Below are positions 43,621-51,807 of a stretch of DNA of 64,000 nucleotides, in pieces. The notes under the pieces are model-generated. The model did not search any database. It saw only the letters and a list, made by a program, of their open reading frames with translations, and was not told the DNA's origin. Positions within the stretch are counted from its first letter, which is position 1. Every line of letters starts with the position of its first letter. The stretch lies in the NCBI GenBank assembly GCA_963810915.1, contig CAWEPH010000006.1, positions 1,000,318-1,064,317 on the forward strand. Reading direction: 5' to 3'. Made by a program: the position numbers and the translations under genes. The stretch is from JAOUEA01 sp963810915 (lineage in GTDB: Bacteria > Actinomycetota > UBA4738 > HRBIN12).

Positions 43621-44967
43621 GTGCGCAGTGCCTCCAAGGAACCTTCCTCCGGCACCTCGACCGGCAGACGCCTCGCCATGCTGCTGGTGGTCCTCGCCCT
43701 GGTTGCTGCGCCCGCTCTCGTGCTGCGCGCGTTCTGCGCAGGCAACGTCTGCAACGACGCCTCGGCGGCCGCCGCTGAGGTGCCGTTCTGCCCGTTGCCG
43801 GCCGGCTTGCGCGACGCGATCGGTGCTGGGTTCCGACAGGGGCGATCCCCCGATATCCTCGCGGCGGCCGCCTCGACACCGGTGATCACCGCGGTGCCGG
43901 GGCAGACGGTGGCGTGGCCGTCCACGGGCACGTCCTCGCAGACCACCGCGCCCCTGGCGTTCCTGGGACCGAACGTCACACGGGGCGCCTTGCCGGCCGG
44001 GACCGGCCTCGACGACGTCGCCCCCACCGTCGCCGCGCTGCTCGGCTACGCCCCGCCGCACCCAGAGGTGCGGACGGGGCGAGCGATCGACGACGTCGCG
44101 GACGGCGGCGTTCCGCCTGATCTGCTCGGCGTCGAGATCGTCTGGAAGGGCGTGGGCTCGGACGCACTCGGGGGACGCTGGCCCGCGCGCACCCGCGCGC
44201 TCGTGGCGGAGACCGGCACCTCCACGCTCCACGCAACCATCGGCTCGCTCCCGCTGGACCCCGCCGCCATCCTCACCACGATCGGCACGGGGGGACTGCC
44301 CTCACAGCACGGGATCACGGGCACCGACCTGCGCACGACGCACGGTGGGGTTGCCCGTGCGTGGTCCCCGGGAGCGCCTGAGGCCGTCATCACGTCGCTC
44401 CCCGACGACCTGGACCGTTCGTTCGGCGAGCGATCGATGGTCGGGCTCGTGGCCTCGGACCCGACGGATCTCGGGTTGATCGGTGACGGGTGGTACCTGG
44501 GCGCGGACCGTGACCAGGTGGTCGTGGACCGAACCGACCCGGCGGCGGCCGCGGTGCGCATGCTCGACGAGGGCTTCGGCAGGGACGACGTCCCCGACAT
44601 CCTCGGCGTCGTGCTCCGCGGCCCTCTTCCCTTCATGGATCGCGAGACGGGAGCGATCGTCCAGGCCGTGCGCGCACGCGTGCCGCGAGCGCTCGTCGTC
44701 GTCGCCGCCACCGGGGACGCGGCGGCCGTCGCAGGCGCGATCGGGGGGACAACGGTGGGCCGTGACGTCGACGCGGCGCTCGGCACCTCGGTCGTGCAGG
44801 CCGACGGGCCGGGCGGCGTGTTCCTGGACGCCTCCGCACTCGCCGCGGCCGGACTGTCAGCCGATGCCGCCGTGCAGGCGATGCGAGCACAGACCGATGC
44901 CGACGGCGCGCCGCGCTTCGCCGACGTCTACCCCGCCTTTTCGGTGGCGTTCGCGAGGTACTGCTGA
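43621..44967 (+). CDS. Alkaline-phosphatase-like exported protein with unusual domain order
   Basis: A 448-aa protein with N-terminal membrane/signal segment (residues about 17-40). A segment that in AP-superfamily enzymes usually comes late (PLAFLGPNVTRG...DDVAPTVAALLGY) occurs at about residues 108-145, before the segment that normally comes early (STLHATIGSLPLDPAAILTTIGTGGLPSQHGITG, about 200-235). This suggests circular permutation or a rearranged half-domain. Several metal ligands seem to be missing, so activity is doubtful. It overlaps the DUF318 permease start by one base (TGATG), so it belongs to that operon. Confidence 0.6.
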   Translation: MRSASKEPSSGTSTGRRLAMLLVVLALVAAPALVLRAFCAGNVCNDASAAAAEVPFCPLPAGLRDAIGAGFRQGRSPDILAAAASTPVITAVPGQTVAWPSTGTSSQTTAPLAFLGPNVTRGALPAGTGLDDVAPTVAALLGYAPPHPEVRTGRAIDDVADGGVPPDLLGVEIVWKGVGSDALGGRWPARTRALVAETGTSTLHATIGSLPLDPAAILTTIGTGGLPSQHGITGTDLRTTHGGVARAWSPGAPEAVITSLPDDLDRSFGERSMVGLVASDPTDLGLIGDGWYLGADRDQVVVDRTDPAAAAVRMLDEGFGRDDVPDILGVVLRGPLPFMDRETGAIVQAVRARVPRALVVVAATGDAAAVAGAIGGTTVGRDVDAALGTSVVQADGPGGVFLDASALAAAGLSADAAVQAMRAQTDADGAPRFADVYPAFSVAFARYC

Positions 44968-45986
44968 TGGCCCTCGACGTCGCCCGGCCGCGCACGCAGG
45001 TCCCGCGGACGCCCACCGCCCGCGGTGTCGGCCTGGCCGTGCTGGGCGCCCTGCTCGTGCTGGCAGCCCTCATCCACCTGGCGCACCCGAGCCGCGTGGC
45101 GTGGCTGCAGAACCTCCTGATCGTGTTCGGCTCGCTGCTCGTCGAGGCGATGCCGTTCATCCTTCTGGGCGCGGCGGTCTCGGCCGCGATCGAGGTCTTC
45201 GTGCCCTCCACCGCCTTCGCGCGGATCGGGATGCTCCCGCGCGCGATGCAGCTGCCGGCGGCCGCGGCTGCGGGGATGGCTTTCCCCGTCTGCGAATGCG
45301 GGTCGGTGCCGGTGGCGCGACGCCTCGCATCGAAAGGGCTGGCGCCCGGGGCCGCGATCACGTTCATGCTTGCAGCCCCCATCGTGAACCCCGTCGTGAT
45401 CGCGTCGACGTTCGTGGCCTACCGCGGCCGCGACACGCTCTGGCTGATGGTGATCGGCCGGTTCGTGCTCGGCTTCGTGGTGGCGATGATCGTCGGCTGG
45501 GTGATCGGCGCCCTCAAAGGCAGCGACGAACTCCTCCGCGAGCGGGCGGGGACGGCCGAGGCCCGCGAGGAGGATGCGATGCAGGCACGCTGGCGCCGAT
45601 TCGCAGGACACCTGAGCGGCGACGTGATCTTCATGGCGCGGTTCCTGATCGTCGGCGCGTTCATCGCGGCCGCCGTGCAGACGTTCATCCCGCAGTCCAT
45701 CGTGGATCGCGTCGCGCACCTTCCGGTGCTCAGCCTCGTCGCGATGATGCTCCTCGCGTTCCTGATGTCCCTGTGCAGCGAGTCCGACGCGTTCGTCGCG
45801 GCCTCCTTCGTCGCGTTCGGTCCCGCGGCACAGCTCGCGTTCCTGGTGAGCGGCCCGATGATCGACATGAAGCTCGGGGCGCTCTACCTGGGCACTTACC
45901 GCCGTGGCTTCCTGCGCACGGCGACGATCGCCATCTTCGCCACCACGCTCGTCCTCACGATGTGGGTCCAGGTGATCTGGGGGTGA
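44967..45986 (+). CDS. DUF318/ArsP-type permease
   Basis: A 339-aa membrane protein with about eight spans. Signature segments are EAMPFILLGA, AFPVCECGSVPVARRL (with the C-x-C pair) and AAPIVNPVVIAST. Relatives include YcgR of Bacillus and ArsP-type organoarsenic exporters; the cysteines and neighbouring Zn genes suggest metal or metalloid transport. It overlaps the next gene, its usual partner (YcgQ/TIGR03943), by 4 bp. Confidence 0.88.
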   Translation: MALDVARPRTQVPRTPTARGVGLAVLGALLVLAALIHLAHPSRVAWLQNLLIVFGSLLVEAMPFILLGAAVSAAIEVFVPSTAFARIGMLPRAMQLPAAAAAGMAFPVCECGSVPVARRLASKGLAPGAAITFMLAAPIVNPVVIASTFVAYRGRDTLWLMVIGRFVLGFVVAMIVGWVIGALKGSDELLRERAGTAEAREEDAMQARWRRFAGHLSGDVIFMARFLIVGAFIAAAVQTFIPQSIVDRVAHLPVLSLVAMMLLAFLMSLCSESDAFVAASFVAFGPAAQLAFLVSGPMIDMKLGALYLGTYRRGFLRTATIAIFATTLVLTMWVQVIWG

Positions 45987-46690
45987 CGCGGTCATGGAGC
46001 AGCGCGCGGATCTGGACGGGACTCGCCCTCGCCGCGTGGGGCGCCCTGTTCTGGTTCGTGCTCGTCAGCGGACGGACGGGGCTCTACCTATCGGGGCGGA
46101 CCGCCTGGCTGGTACCTCTCGGTGGCGTGCTCGCCACCGCGGCCGCCGGATTGCGCCTCGCCTCGGCGAAGACGGAGCGCCCGGAGCGCCTGGGATCGCG
46201 CGAGGCCTGGACGCTCGGACTGGTCGTCCTCCCGGTCGTCGTGCTGCTCGCGATGCCACCGGCCACCCTGGGGACGTACGCGGCCGGGCGACGCAGCGGG
46301 TTCGTGGGCTCCGGGGTGAGTGCGGGCAGCGGTTCCCTCGATACCGGTCAGATCACGCTGATCGATGTCGCCGCGGCGCAGTCATCCAAGGAGGGGCAGG
46401 CCGCGCTCCAGCGTCACGCGGGGGAGCCGGTGACGTTCGAGGGCCTCGTGACGACGGAGCCGGGCGCGGGGCCGGGTGAGTTCCTCCTCACCCGCTTCAT
46501 CATCACCTGCTGCGTCGCCGACGCGACGATCGCTCAGGTGAAGGTCGTGGACGCGCCAGCCGGCGCACTCCAGGACAACCAGTGGGTGAGCGTGACGGGG
46601 AAGCTCTATCCGCTCGGCAGCGACATCCTCGTGGACGCGAGCGCCGTGACGCCGATCCCGCAGCCGGAACACCCCTACCTCACGCCGTAG
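45983..46690 (+). CDS. YcgQ/TIGR03943-family partner of the DUF318 permease
   Basis: A 235-aa protein with three to four N-terminal membrane segments (residues 10-95) and an outside C-terminal OB-like domain. The domain contains FIITCCVADA, the conserved double-cysteine motif of this family, and ends in a short VTPIPQPEHPYL tail. GTG 45983 overlaps the permease stop as GTGA. The pair is widely conserved and is taken to form one transport unit. Its stop overlaps the Fur-family gene tail to tail. Confidence 0.85.
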   Translation: MTRSWSSARIWTGLALAAWGALFWFVLVSGRTGLYLSGRTAWLVPLGGVLATAAAGLRLASAKTERPERLGSREAWTLGLVVLPVVVLLAMPPATLGTYAAGRRSGFVGSGVSAGSGSLDTGQITLIDVAAAQSSKEGQAALQRHAGEPVTFEGLVTTEPGAGPGEFLLTRFIITCCVADATIAQVKVVDAPAGALQDNQWVSVTGKLYPLGSDILVDASAVTPIPQPEHPYLTP

Positions 46691-47129
46691 CGCAGTCTCC
46701 GCAGAGGCCGATCAGGTCCAGTCGGTGGCTCACCTCCGCGAAACGGGCGCGCGCGGCCACGCGGTCGAGCGTCCGGTCGAGCGTGCGCTCGACGTCCGCG
46801 GGAAGGGGCAGATCCTGCACCCGCCCGCACGATCGGCAGACCAGGTGGTGATGGTGACCGGTCAGATCCTCGGCGAGTTCGTAGCGACCGTGCTCATCGT
46901 CGGTCATCACGCGGCGCACCACGCCGGCAGCCTCGAGGTCACCCAGGTTGCGGTAGACGGAGCTCTGCGCGAGGTCCCTGCGCCCTCGCAAGATGTCCGG
47001 GATGGCGACGGGGCTCCCGGCCTGCGCGAGGATGTCCACGAGGCGCCGACGCTGCCCGGTGTAGCGCTGCCCGCTCGCGCGCAACCGCTGCTCGGCGGTG
47101 TCGTGCACATCCGTCCTCACCTCCGTCAC
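46680..47129 (-). CDS. Fur family metalloregulator (probably Zur)
   Basis: A 149-aa Fur-type regulator with winged helix (RYTGQRRRLVDIL, SSVYRNLGDLEAAGVV), a His cluster GHHHHLVCRSCGRV and a second CxxC pair in GLCGDC, so the structural zinc site is complete. The location after znuCB-type genes argues for Zur (zinc) rather than Fur (iron). It is the last gene of the minus-strand zinc operon, its GTG overlapping the permease stop by 4 bp. It should repress the operon when zinc is sufficient. Confidence 0.85.
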   Translation of the reverse strand: MTEVRTDVHDTAEQRLRASGQRYTGQRRRLVDILAQAGSPVAIPDILRGRRDLAQSSVYRNLGDLEAAGVVRRVMTDDEHGRYELAEDLTGHHHHLVCRSCGRVQDLPLPADVERTLDRTLDRVAARARFAEVSHRLDLIGLCGDCATA

Positions 47130-48001
47130 GCCTCCACCTCCTCGGTCACGCTCAGGCGTGCCACGCCGCGCGTCACCACCGCCACCACCGCGAAGATCGC
47201 GGCCGTGAGCAGCACGATCGCGCCGCTGGGCGCGAGGTTCCAGATCCACGACAGCGTGAGACCCCCGATGACCGAGGCGACGCCGATCGCGATCGACCAA
47301 CGGAGCGTGCCGGCGAACGATCGAGCGAGAAGCTGTCCGCTCGCCACCGGGAGCACCATCATGGCCGCGATCAGGAGGATGCCGACGATCTTCATCGCCG
47401 CGACGACGGCGCACGCCGTGAGCACGGCAAGCAGGCTGTTGAGTGCACCAACGGGCAGTCCCGCCACCCGAGACCAATCCTCGTCGGTGACGACGGCGAA
47501 CAACGCGCGCCGGAGGGCCACGACGACGACGGTGATGAACGCGCCCAGCGCCACGATCGTGCGCACGTCACCGTCGCTGGCCGCGAGCGGCTGCCCGAAC
47601 AGGTACGTGAGGATGTTGGCATTGAGTCCGTTTGCACGGCTCACCAACACGACGCCCAGCGCGATGCCGGAGTAGAAGAAGAGCGCCAGCGCTAGGTCCC
47701 CTGAGGCCTTCCGCCGCGCCCGCAGCCACTCGATGCCCAGGGCTCCCACGACCGCGAACACGAGGGCCGTCCAGATCGGCCAGACGCGGAGCGACGACCC
47801 TGTCAGCACTGCGACCCAGAGTCCCGCACCCACGCCCGCGAACGCGATGTGACCGATACCGTCGCCGATGAGCGACATCCGCTTCTGCACGAGGAAGGTT
47901 CCGATCAGCGGCGCGAAGATCCCGACGACGACCCCCGCCACCAACGCACGCTGCATGAACGGGAACCCGAACGGGTACGGCAACGGCACCGCCGCGATCA
48001 T
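47126..48001 (-). CDS. znuB: Zinc/manganese ABC transporter permease (ZnuB-like)
   Basis: A 291-aa ABC-3 family permease with about eight spans and the conserved blocks LIGDGIGHIAFAGVGAG and KIVGILLIAAMMVLPVA. ATG 48001 is chosen over ATG 48019 because it overlaps the ATPase stop as ATGA. It forms the pore for the zinc importer with the ATPase and the binding lipoprotein upstream. Zn versus Mn specificity is inferred from the Zur-like neighbour. Confidence 0.88.
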   Translation of the reverse strand: MIAAVPLPYPFGFPFMQRALVAGVVVGIFAPLIGTFLVQKRMSLIGDGIGHIAFAGVGAGLWVAVLTGSSLRVWPIWTALVFAVVGALGIEWLRARRKASGDLALALFFYSGIALGVVLVSRANGLNANILTYLFGQPLAASDGDVRTIVALGAFITVVVVALRRALFAVVTDEDWSRVAGLPVGALNSLLAVLTACAVVAAMKIVGILLIAAMMVLPVASGQLLARSFAGTLRWSIAIGVASVIGGLTLSWIWNLAPSGAIVLLTAAIFAVVAVVTRGVARLSVTEEVEA

Positions 48002-48777
48002 CGGAGCCCTTCGAGCCATAGGGGGAGGTCCTCGCGATGCACCCCGAGCGAGACCCCTCCCTCGACCAGGCTCGCCGGCGGCCCGTCGAACAGGACCCTC
48101 CGCTTGAGCACGATCACGCGGTCGAGATCCTGGGCGACGGCGGAAAGCTCGTGGGATACGAGCAGCACGCCACCTCCGTGATCGTTCACGAGGTGAACGA
48201 TCGAGTCTCGGAAGCGGCGCTGGGACTCGGCGTCAACGCCGGCGATCGGCTCGTCGAGCACCAGGAGGTCCGGCTCGCTCGCGAACGCCCGCGCGATGAA
48301 CGCACGCTGCTGCTGCCCACCCGAAAGCTCGTTGAGCGGACGGGAAGCGACGTGGTCGAGCCCGACGGAGACCACCGCGTGGTGGACGGCGTCGCGATCC
48401 TCACGGCGCATCGGACGCCACCACCCACTTCGCGACAGCCGCCCGGTCGCCACGATCTCCTCCACCGTGGCGGGGACCTCCGAGGCCAAGACGGGTCGCT
48501 GTGGTACGTAGCCGAGCCGGCCGCGATCGGTGAGGTGATCGGGTGGGGCACCGAACAACCGCACCGAGCCCACCGACGGATCGAGCCTCCCGAGGAGCAC
48601 ACGGAGGAGGGTCGACTTGCCCGACCCGTTCGGCCCGACGAGCGCCACGAACTCCCCGGGACGTACGGCCAGAGAGACGTCGTCGAGGACCTCGTTGCGT
48701 CCGTAGGCGAACGAGACTCCCTCCGCGTCGATCAACGGTTCCGCCGAAGGTGAGACGACGGACTCAGGCGCAGCCAA
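47998..48777 (-). CDS. znuC: Zinc/manganese ABC transporter ATPase (ZnuC-like)
   Basis: A 259-aa ATPase with Walker A GPNGSGKST, signature LSGGQQQR, Walker B LLVLDEPIAGVD and H-loop VSHE. No ATG or GTG precedes the first beta strand in frame. TTG 48777, which has GGAG five bases upstream and overlaps the end of the binding-protein gene, is taken as start; TTG 48735 is an alternative. A longer frame upstream is the shadow of the binding-protein gene. Confidence 0.87.
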   Translation of the reverse strand: MAAPESVVSPSAEPLIDAEGVSFAYGRNEVLDDVSLAVRPGEFVALVGPNGSGKSTLLRVLLGRLDPSVGSVRLFGAPPDHLTDRGRLGYVPQRPVLASEVPATVEEIVATGRLSRSGWWRPMRREDRDAVHHAVVSVGLDHVASRPLNELSGGQQQRAFIARAFASEPDLLVLDEPIAGVDAESQRRFRDSIVHLVNDHGGGVLLVSHELSAVAQDLDRVIVLKRRVLFDGPPASLVEGGVSLGVHREDLPLWLEGLR

Positions 48778-49687
48778 GCGCGCTCCGCAGGGTCTGCAGG
48801 TTCTCCCGCATGAGGGAAGCGTAGTCCGCCCCCGCCGACTCCTCGTCGGGGGTGAGGCCTTCCAGGGTGTGAAGGACCGCGGTAGCGACGCCCGCTTCAC
48901 TCGCGAGCGTTTCGGCCACCTTCGGCGACACGAGCTCCTCTGTGAAGATCGTCGTGATCCCGTCGCGCTGGACGAGATCACGCAGCTGCACGAGCCGGCT
49001 GGCGCTGGGCTCGGCCTCCGGCGACAGCCCGCTGATGGCCTCTTGCTTCAGCCCGTAAGCGGCAGCTAAGTACCCGAAGGCGGCGTGGTTCGTGACGATG
49101 AGATCCCGCGCGCAATCCTTCAGACCTGTGCTGTAGTCCGCGTCGAGCGTGGAGAGCTCCTTCTGGAATCGTTCCGCGTTGGCGTGATAGACGTCGGCGT
49201 GCGACGGGTCGACCCCGGCGAATGCATCACCGACCTGACCCACCATCGCCGCGTACCGAGTGGGATCGAGCCACACATGCGGGTCTACGACGAGTCCCGA
49301 TTCGGACCCTGCCGGCGGAGGAGCCGTGTCCTGGTTCGCCAGGAGGTCGACCGTGACGCCCTGGGCGTCGCTCACGGCATCCTCGACGGCCGGCTGGAAC
49401 CCGTCTCCGAGGTACAGGACGACATCCGCCTCGCTGATGGCCTGCACGGCGCGCGGCGCCAGCTCCAGGTCGTGCGGCTCGACACCCGGCGCGGTGAGGT
49501 TGGTCACGTCGACGTCGTCGCCGCCGACGCGCTGCGCGGCCTCCTGCAAGGGGTAGAACGCCGTCACCACCGACAGCTTCCCCTCGTTCGAGCCGGCCAC
49601 GCTCGACGTGCACGCGGGGACCGCAAGGAGCAGCGCGGACGCAAGGATCGCTACGAAGCCGGGAGTGAGACTCGCTCTCATTCTCAT
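48764..49687 (-). CDS. znuA: Zinc/manganese-binding lipoprotein (ZnuA-like)
   Basis: A 307-aa cluster A-I binding protein with lipobox VPAC and lipidated Cys26. Metal ligands are readable: His in GVEPHDLEL, His in VVDPHVWLDP, His in IVTNHAAFGYL and an acidic residue in IFTEELVS. The His/acid-rich loop found in many ZnuA proteins is short or absent. It delivers Zn2+ or Mn2+ to the ZnuBC-like pair and leads the four-gene minus-strand operon that ends with the Fur-type regulator. Confidence 0.88.
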   Translation of the reverse strand: MRMRASLTPGFVAILASALLLAVPACTSSVAGSNEGKLSVVTAFYPLQEAAQRVGGDDVDVTNLTAPGVEPHDLELAPRAVQAISEADVVLYLGDGFQPAVEDAVSDAQGVTVDLLANQDTAPPPAGSESGLVVDPHVWLDPTRYAAMVGQVGDAFAGVDPSHADVYHANAERFQKELSTLDADYSTGLKDCARDLIVTNHAAFGYLAAAYGLKQEAISGLSPEAEPSASRLVQLRDLVQRDGITTIFTEELVSPKVAETLASEAGVATAVLHTLEGLTPDEESAGADYASLMRENLQTLRSALGCA

Positions 49688-49718
49688 GACTGAACGGTAG
49701 GCCGCCCGGCGTCACGCG

Positions 49719-50654
49719 TCAACCGCGCGGGAGCTCTCCTGCCAGGCGGACCCGTCCGGTCGGGCTGCCCGCTGCGGCTGCGGCCTCCACGACCCCGTCC
49801 CGTGCGAGCCCTTCGACGGCCGCGCGTACCCGATCCTCGGGGTGACCGGACAGCGCGCTCAGCCTCCCGAGCGTGATGGAGGGGTGGGTCCGCAGCACGT
49901 CCACCACCGCGCCGCGCACCTGGCGCATCGACCCCTTGAAGGGGGGCTGCGGGCGGACCGACGCCCGCCCCGCGCGACCGCTCGCCCGGAATCGGCACGA
50001 CGCGGCGAGCGGGCACACGTCGCATCGCGGCCGGGTCCGGCAGACGGCGCGCCCGAGCGTCATGAGCGCCTGGTTCCAATCGCCCGGCCGACGACGATCG
50101 AGCCAGGAGGCCGCGGCGTCGGCGGCTTGCGCGCCGGTGATCTCGTCGCGCTCGGCGGCGTGATCGAGCCGCGCCACCACCTTGCGGACGTTGGTGTCCA
50201 CCGTCGCGATCGGCACGCTGTAGGCGATCGACGCCACCGCGGCCGCCGTATACGGGCCCACCCCGGGCAGGGCACGGAGCGCGTCCGGCTCCCGCGGCAC
50301 GGCGCCCCGATGATCGCGCACGATCGCGAGGGCCGCCTCATGCAACGCGACGGCACGGCGGTTGTAGCCCATCCCCGCCCACGCCCGTACGACGTCGGCG
50401 CGCGAGGCGTCGGCAAGGTCTCCCACGGTCGGGAACCGGCCCATGAACCTCGGGAACGCCTCGACCACGCGTGAGGCCTGCGTCTGCTGGAGCATCACCT
50501 CGGACACCAGCACGGCATAGGGGTCGTCCTCCGTTCGCCGCCAGGGATAGTCGGGTCCTTGCTCGGCGAACCATGCGAGCAACGCGTCGCGCGCCGCCTC
50601 GATTTCCCCCGCGCGGCGCTCCGGACTAGGCTCGGACGTGGGAGGAGAGACCAT
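49719..50654 (-). CDS. mutY: A/G-specific adenine DNA glycosylase
   Basis: A 311-aa base-excision repair enzyme that removes adenine opposite 8-oxoguanine. The catalytic Glu lies in VSEVMLQQTQ, the helix-hairpin-helix is LPGVGPYTAAAV, the catalytic Asp is in IATVDTNVRKV, and the 4Fe-4S ligands are CRTRPRCDVCPLAASC. The C-terminal Nudix-like 8-oxoG recognition domain is not visible; the last 80 residues look like a small winged helix (HPSITLGRLSALSGHPEDRV). ATG 50654 overlaps the divergent CBS gene start. Confidence 0.88.
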   Translation of the reverse strand: MVSPPTSEPSPERRAGEIEAARDALLAWFAEQGPDYPWRRTEDDPYAVLVSEVMLQQTQASRVVEAFPRFMGRFPTVGDLADASRADVVRAWAGMGYNRRAVALHEAALAIVRDHRGAVPREPDALRALPGVGPYTAAAVASIAYSVPIATVDTNVRKVVARLDHAAERDEITGAQAADAAASWLDRRRPGDWNQALMTLGRAVCRTRPRCDVCPLAASCRFRASGRAGRASVRPQPPFKGSMRQVRGAVVDVLRTHPSITLGRLSALSGHPEDRVRAAVEGLARDGVVEAAAAAGSPTGRVRLAGELPRG

Positions 50655-51024
50655 GACCGTCGTCCGCGACGTGATGAGCACTGAGCTGGTCATCGTGACG
50701 CCCGGCACGACGGTGGCCGAAGCGGCCACGGTGATGGGCACCCGCAAGGTGGGCTCCGCGCTGGTGATGGAGGGGACCGCGCTGGTGGGTATCTTCACCG
50801 AGCGCGACGTGTTGCGCGCCGTCGGCTCCGATTTCGACGCGGAACATCATGCCGTCTCCGAGTTCATGACCGCGGACCCCCATACCGCGGGGGTGACCGA
50901 AGACGCCCACGACGCGCTGGGATCGATGCTCGCGTTCGGATTCAGGCACCTCCCGGTGATGGAGGGCGCAGCCGTCGTGGGCATCGTCTCGATGCGGGAT
51001 CTGACCCGCGCCATCTCGGGCTGA
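50653..51024 (+). CDS. CBS-domain pair protein
   Basis: A 123-aa protein composed of two CBS motifs (MSTELVIVTPGTTVAEA... GIFTERDVLRAV; FMTADPHTAGVTEDAHDA... GIVSMRDLTRAI). Such stand-alone modules bind adenine nucleotides and regulate partner proteins. ATG 50653 is fixed by GGAGGAG at 50641-50647. The start codon overlaps that of mutY on the other strand (CATG). Confidence 0.85.
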   Translation: MTVVRDVMSTELVIVTPGTTVAEAATVMGTRKVGSALVMEGTALVGIFTERDVLRAVGSDFDAEHHAVSEFMTADPHTAGVTEDAHDALGSMLAFGFRHLPVMEGAAVVGIVSMRDLTRAISG

Positions 51025-51044
51025 GTCATTCCAGCCACGCGCCT

Positions 51045-51236
51045 TCAGAACCCCGCTCGGTTCTCCTTGCTCGGCATCGCCTCGGCCACCTCGCTGAGCG
51101 CCTCGTGGATGGCGCGGAAGACGTCGCCGACGAACGCCGCCTTCTGGCCGTCCAGTCCCGTCATCGTGCCCCGCACGGCGGACGCCGTGATCTCACATGC
51201 CTTCTCGAAGACGTGCCAATCGGTCTCGCGTGACAT
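51045..51236 (-). CDS. Small hypothetical protein (63 aa)
   Basis: A 63-residue, probably helical protein (MSRETDWHVFEKACEI, then VRGTMTGLDGQKAAFVGDVFRAIHEALSEVAEAM). A good GGAGG site lies 9 bases before ATG 51236. The open frame continues upstream but loses coding character. It is convergent with the CBS gene, 20 bp apart. The family is not recognised. Confidence 0.55.
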   Translation of the reverse strand: MSRETDWHVFEKACEITASAVRGTMTGLDGQKAAFVGDVFRAIHEALSEVAEAMPSKENRAGF

Positions 51237-51456
51237 CGCTCGGTTCCTCCGGGATCCTGCTCGCTCGTTTCGACTCCGTCGACTACCTCGGGCAAGGCTA
51301 CCTGAGGCATCCGCATGCGGCGGGCTCTGTCCATGACGCCTGGGTGCGCAGGTCGCCCGCCGCGACACCCGGCGCGGCTGTCGATATCCGCGACCCGACG
51401 TTCGTCGTTAGGGTGGAGGCGGCCACGGAGGCTGTCACCTGTAAGGAGGGATCGGC

Positions 51457-51807
51457 ATGCCGCAATACCTGCTCCTGATCTACGGCGATGAGTCGGCGAT
51501 GGCGACCGCCAGCGAGGACGACGCCTCCCAGATGATGAAGGCCTACGACGGATACACGCAGTGGCTCCGGGATCAGGGCTGGATGCTCGGGGGTGATGCG
51601 CTCCACGACACGCGGCAGGCCACGAGCGTTCGCGTCGCCGATGGGGAACGGCTGGTCACGGACGGCCCCTTCGCGGAGACCAAGGAGCAGTTGGGCGGCT
51701 ACTACCTGGTCGAGGTCGAGAACCTCGACGATGCCATCGAGGCCGCCGGCCGTTGCCCCGGTGCGCAGCACGGCACGGTCGAGGTTCGCCCGATCCTGCC
51801 GATGTGA
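51457..51807 (+). CDS. YCII-related DGPF-domain protein
   Basis: A 116-aa single-domain protein with the name-giving DGPF motif in VTDGPFAETKEQLGGYYLVE and the N-terminal MPQYLLLIYGDE strand. DGPF proteins are frequent partners of ECF42 sigma factors. A strong AAGGAGG site precedes the ATG. It is coupled to the downstream sigma factor by a GTGA overlap, matching the known genomic pairing. Confidence 0.92.
   Translation: MPQYLLLIYGDESAMATASEDDASQMMKAYDGYTQWLRDQGWMLGGDALHDTRQATSVRVADGERLVTDGPFAETKEQLGGYYLVEVENLDDAIEAAGRCPGAQHGTVEVRPILPM

Noticed and set aside
41973..43778. A 601-codon open frame opposite the exported phosphodiesterase
   Set aside because: His/Arg-rich translation without family features; sense strand carries a signal peptide and metal motifs.
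49675..49695. TGAGAATGAGA at the start of the ZnuA-like gene as a Zur box
   Set aside because: It resembles one half of a Zur box, but the other half is missing and it overlaps the repeated Met-Arg codons; not enough to call.
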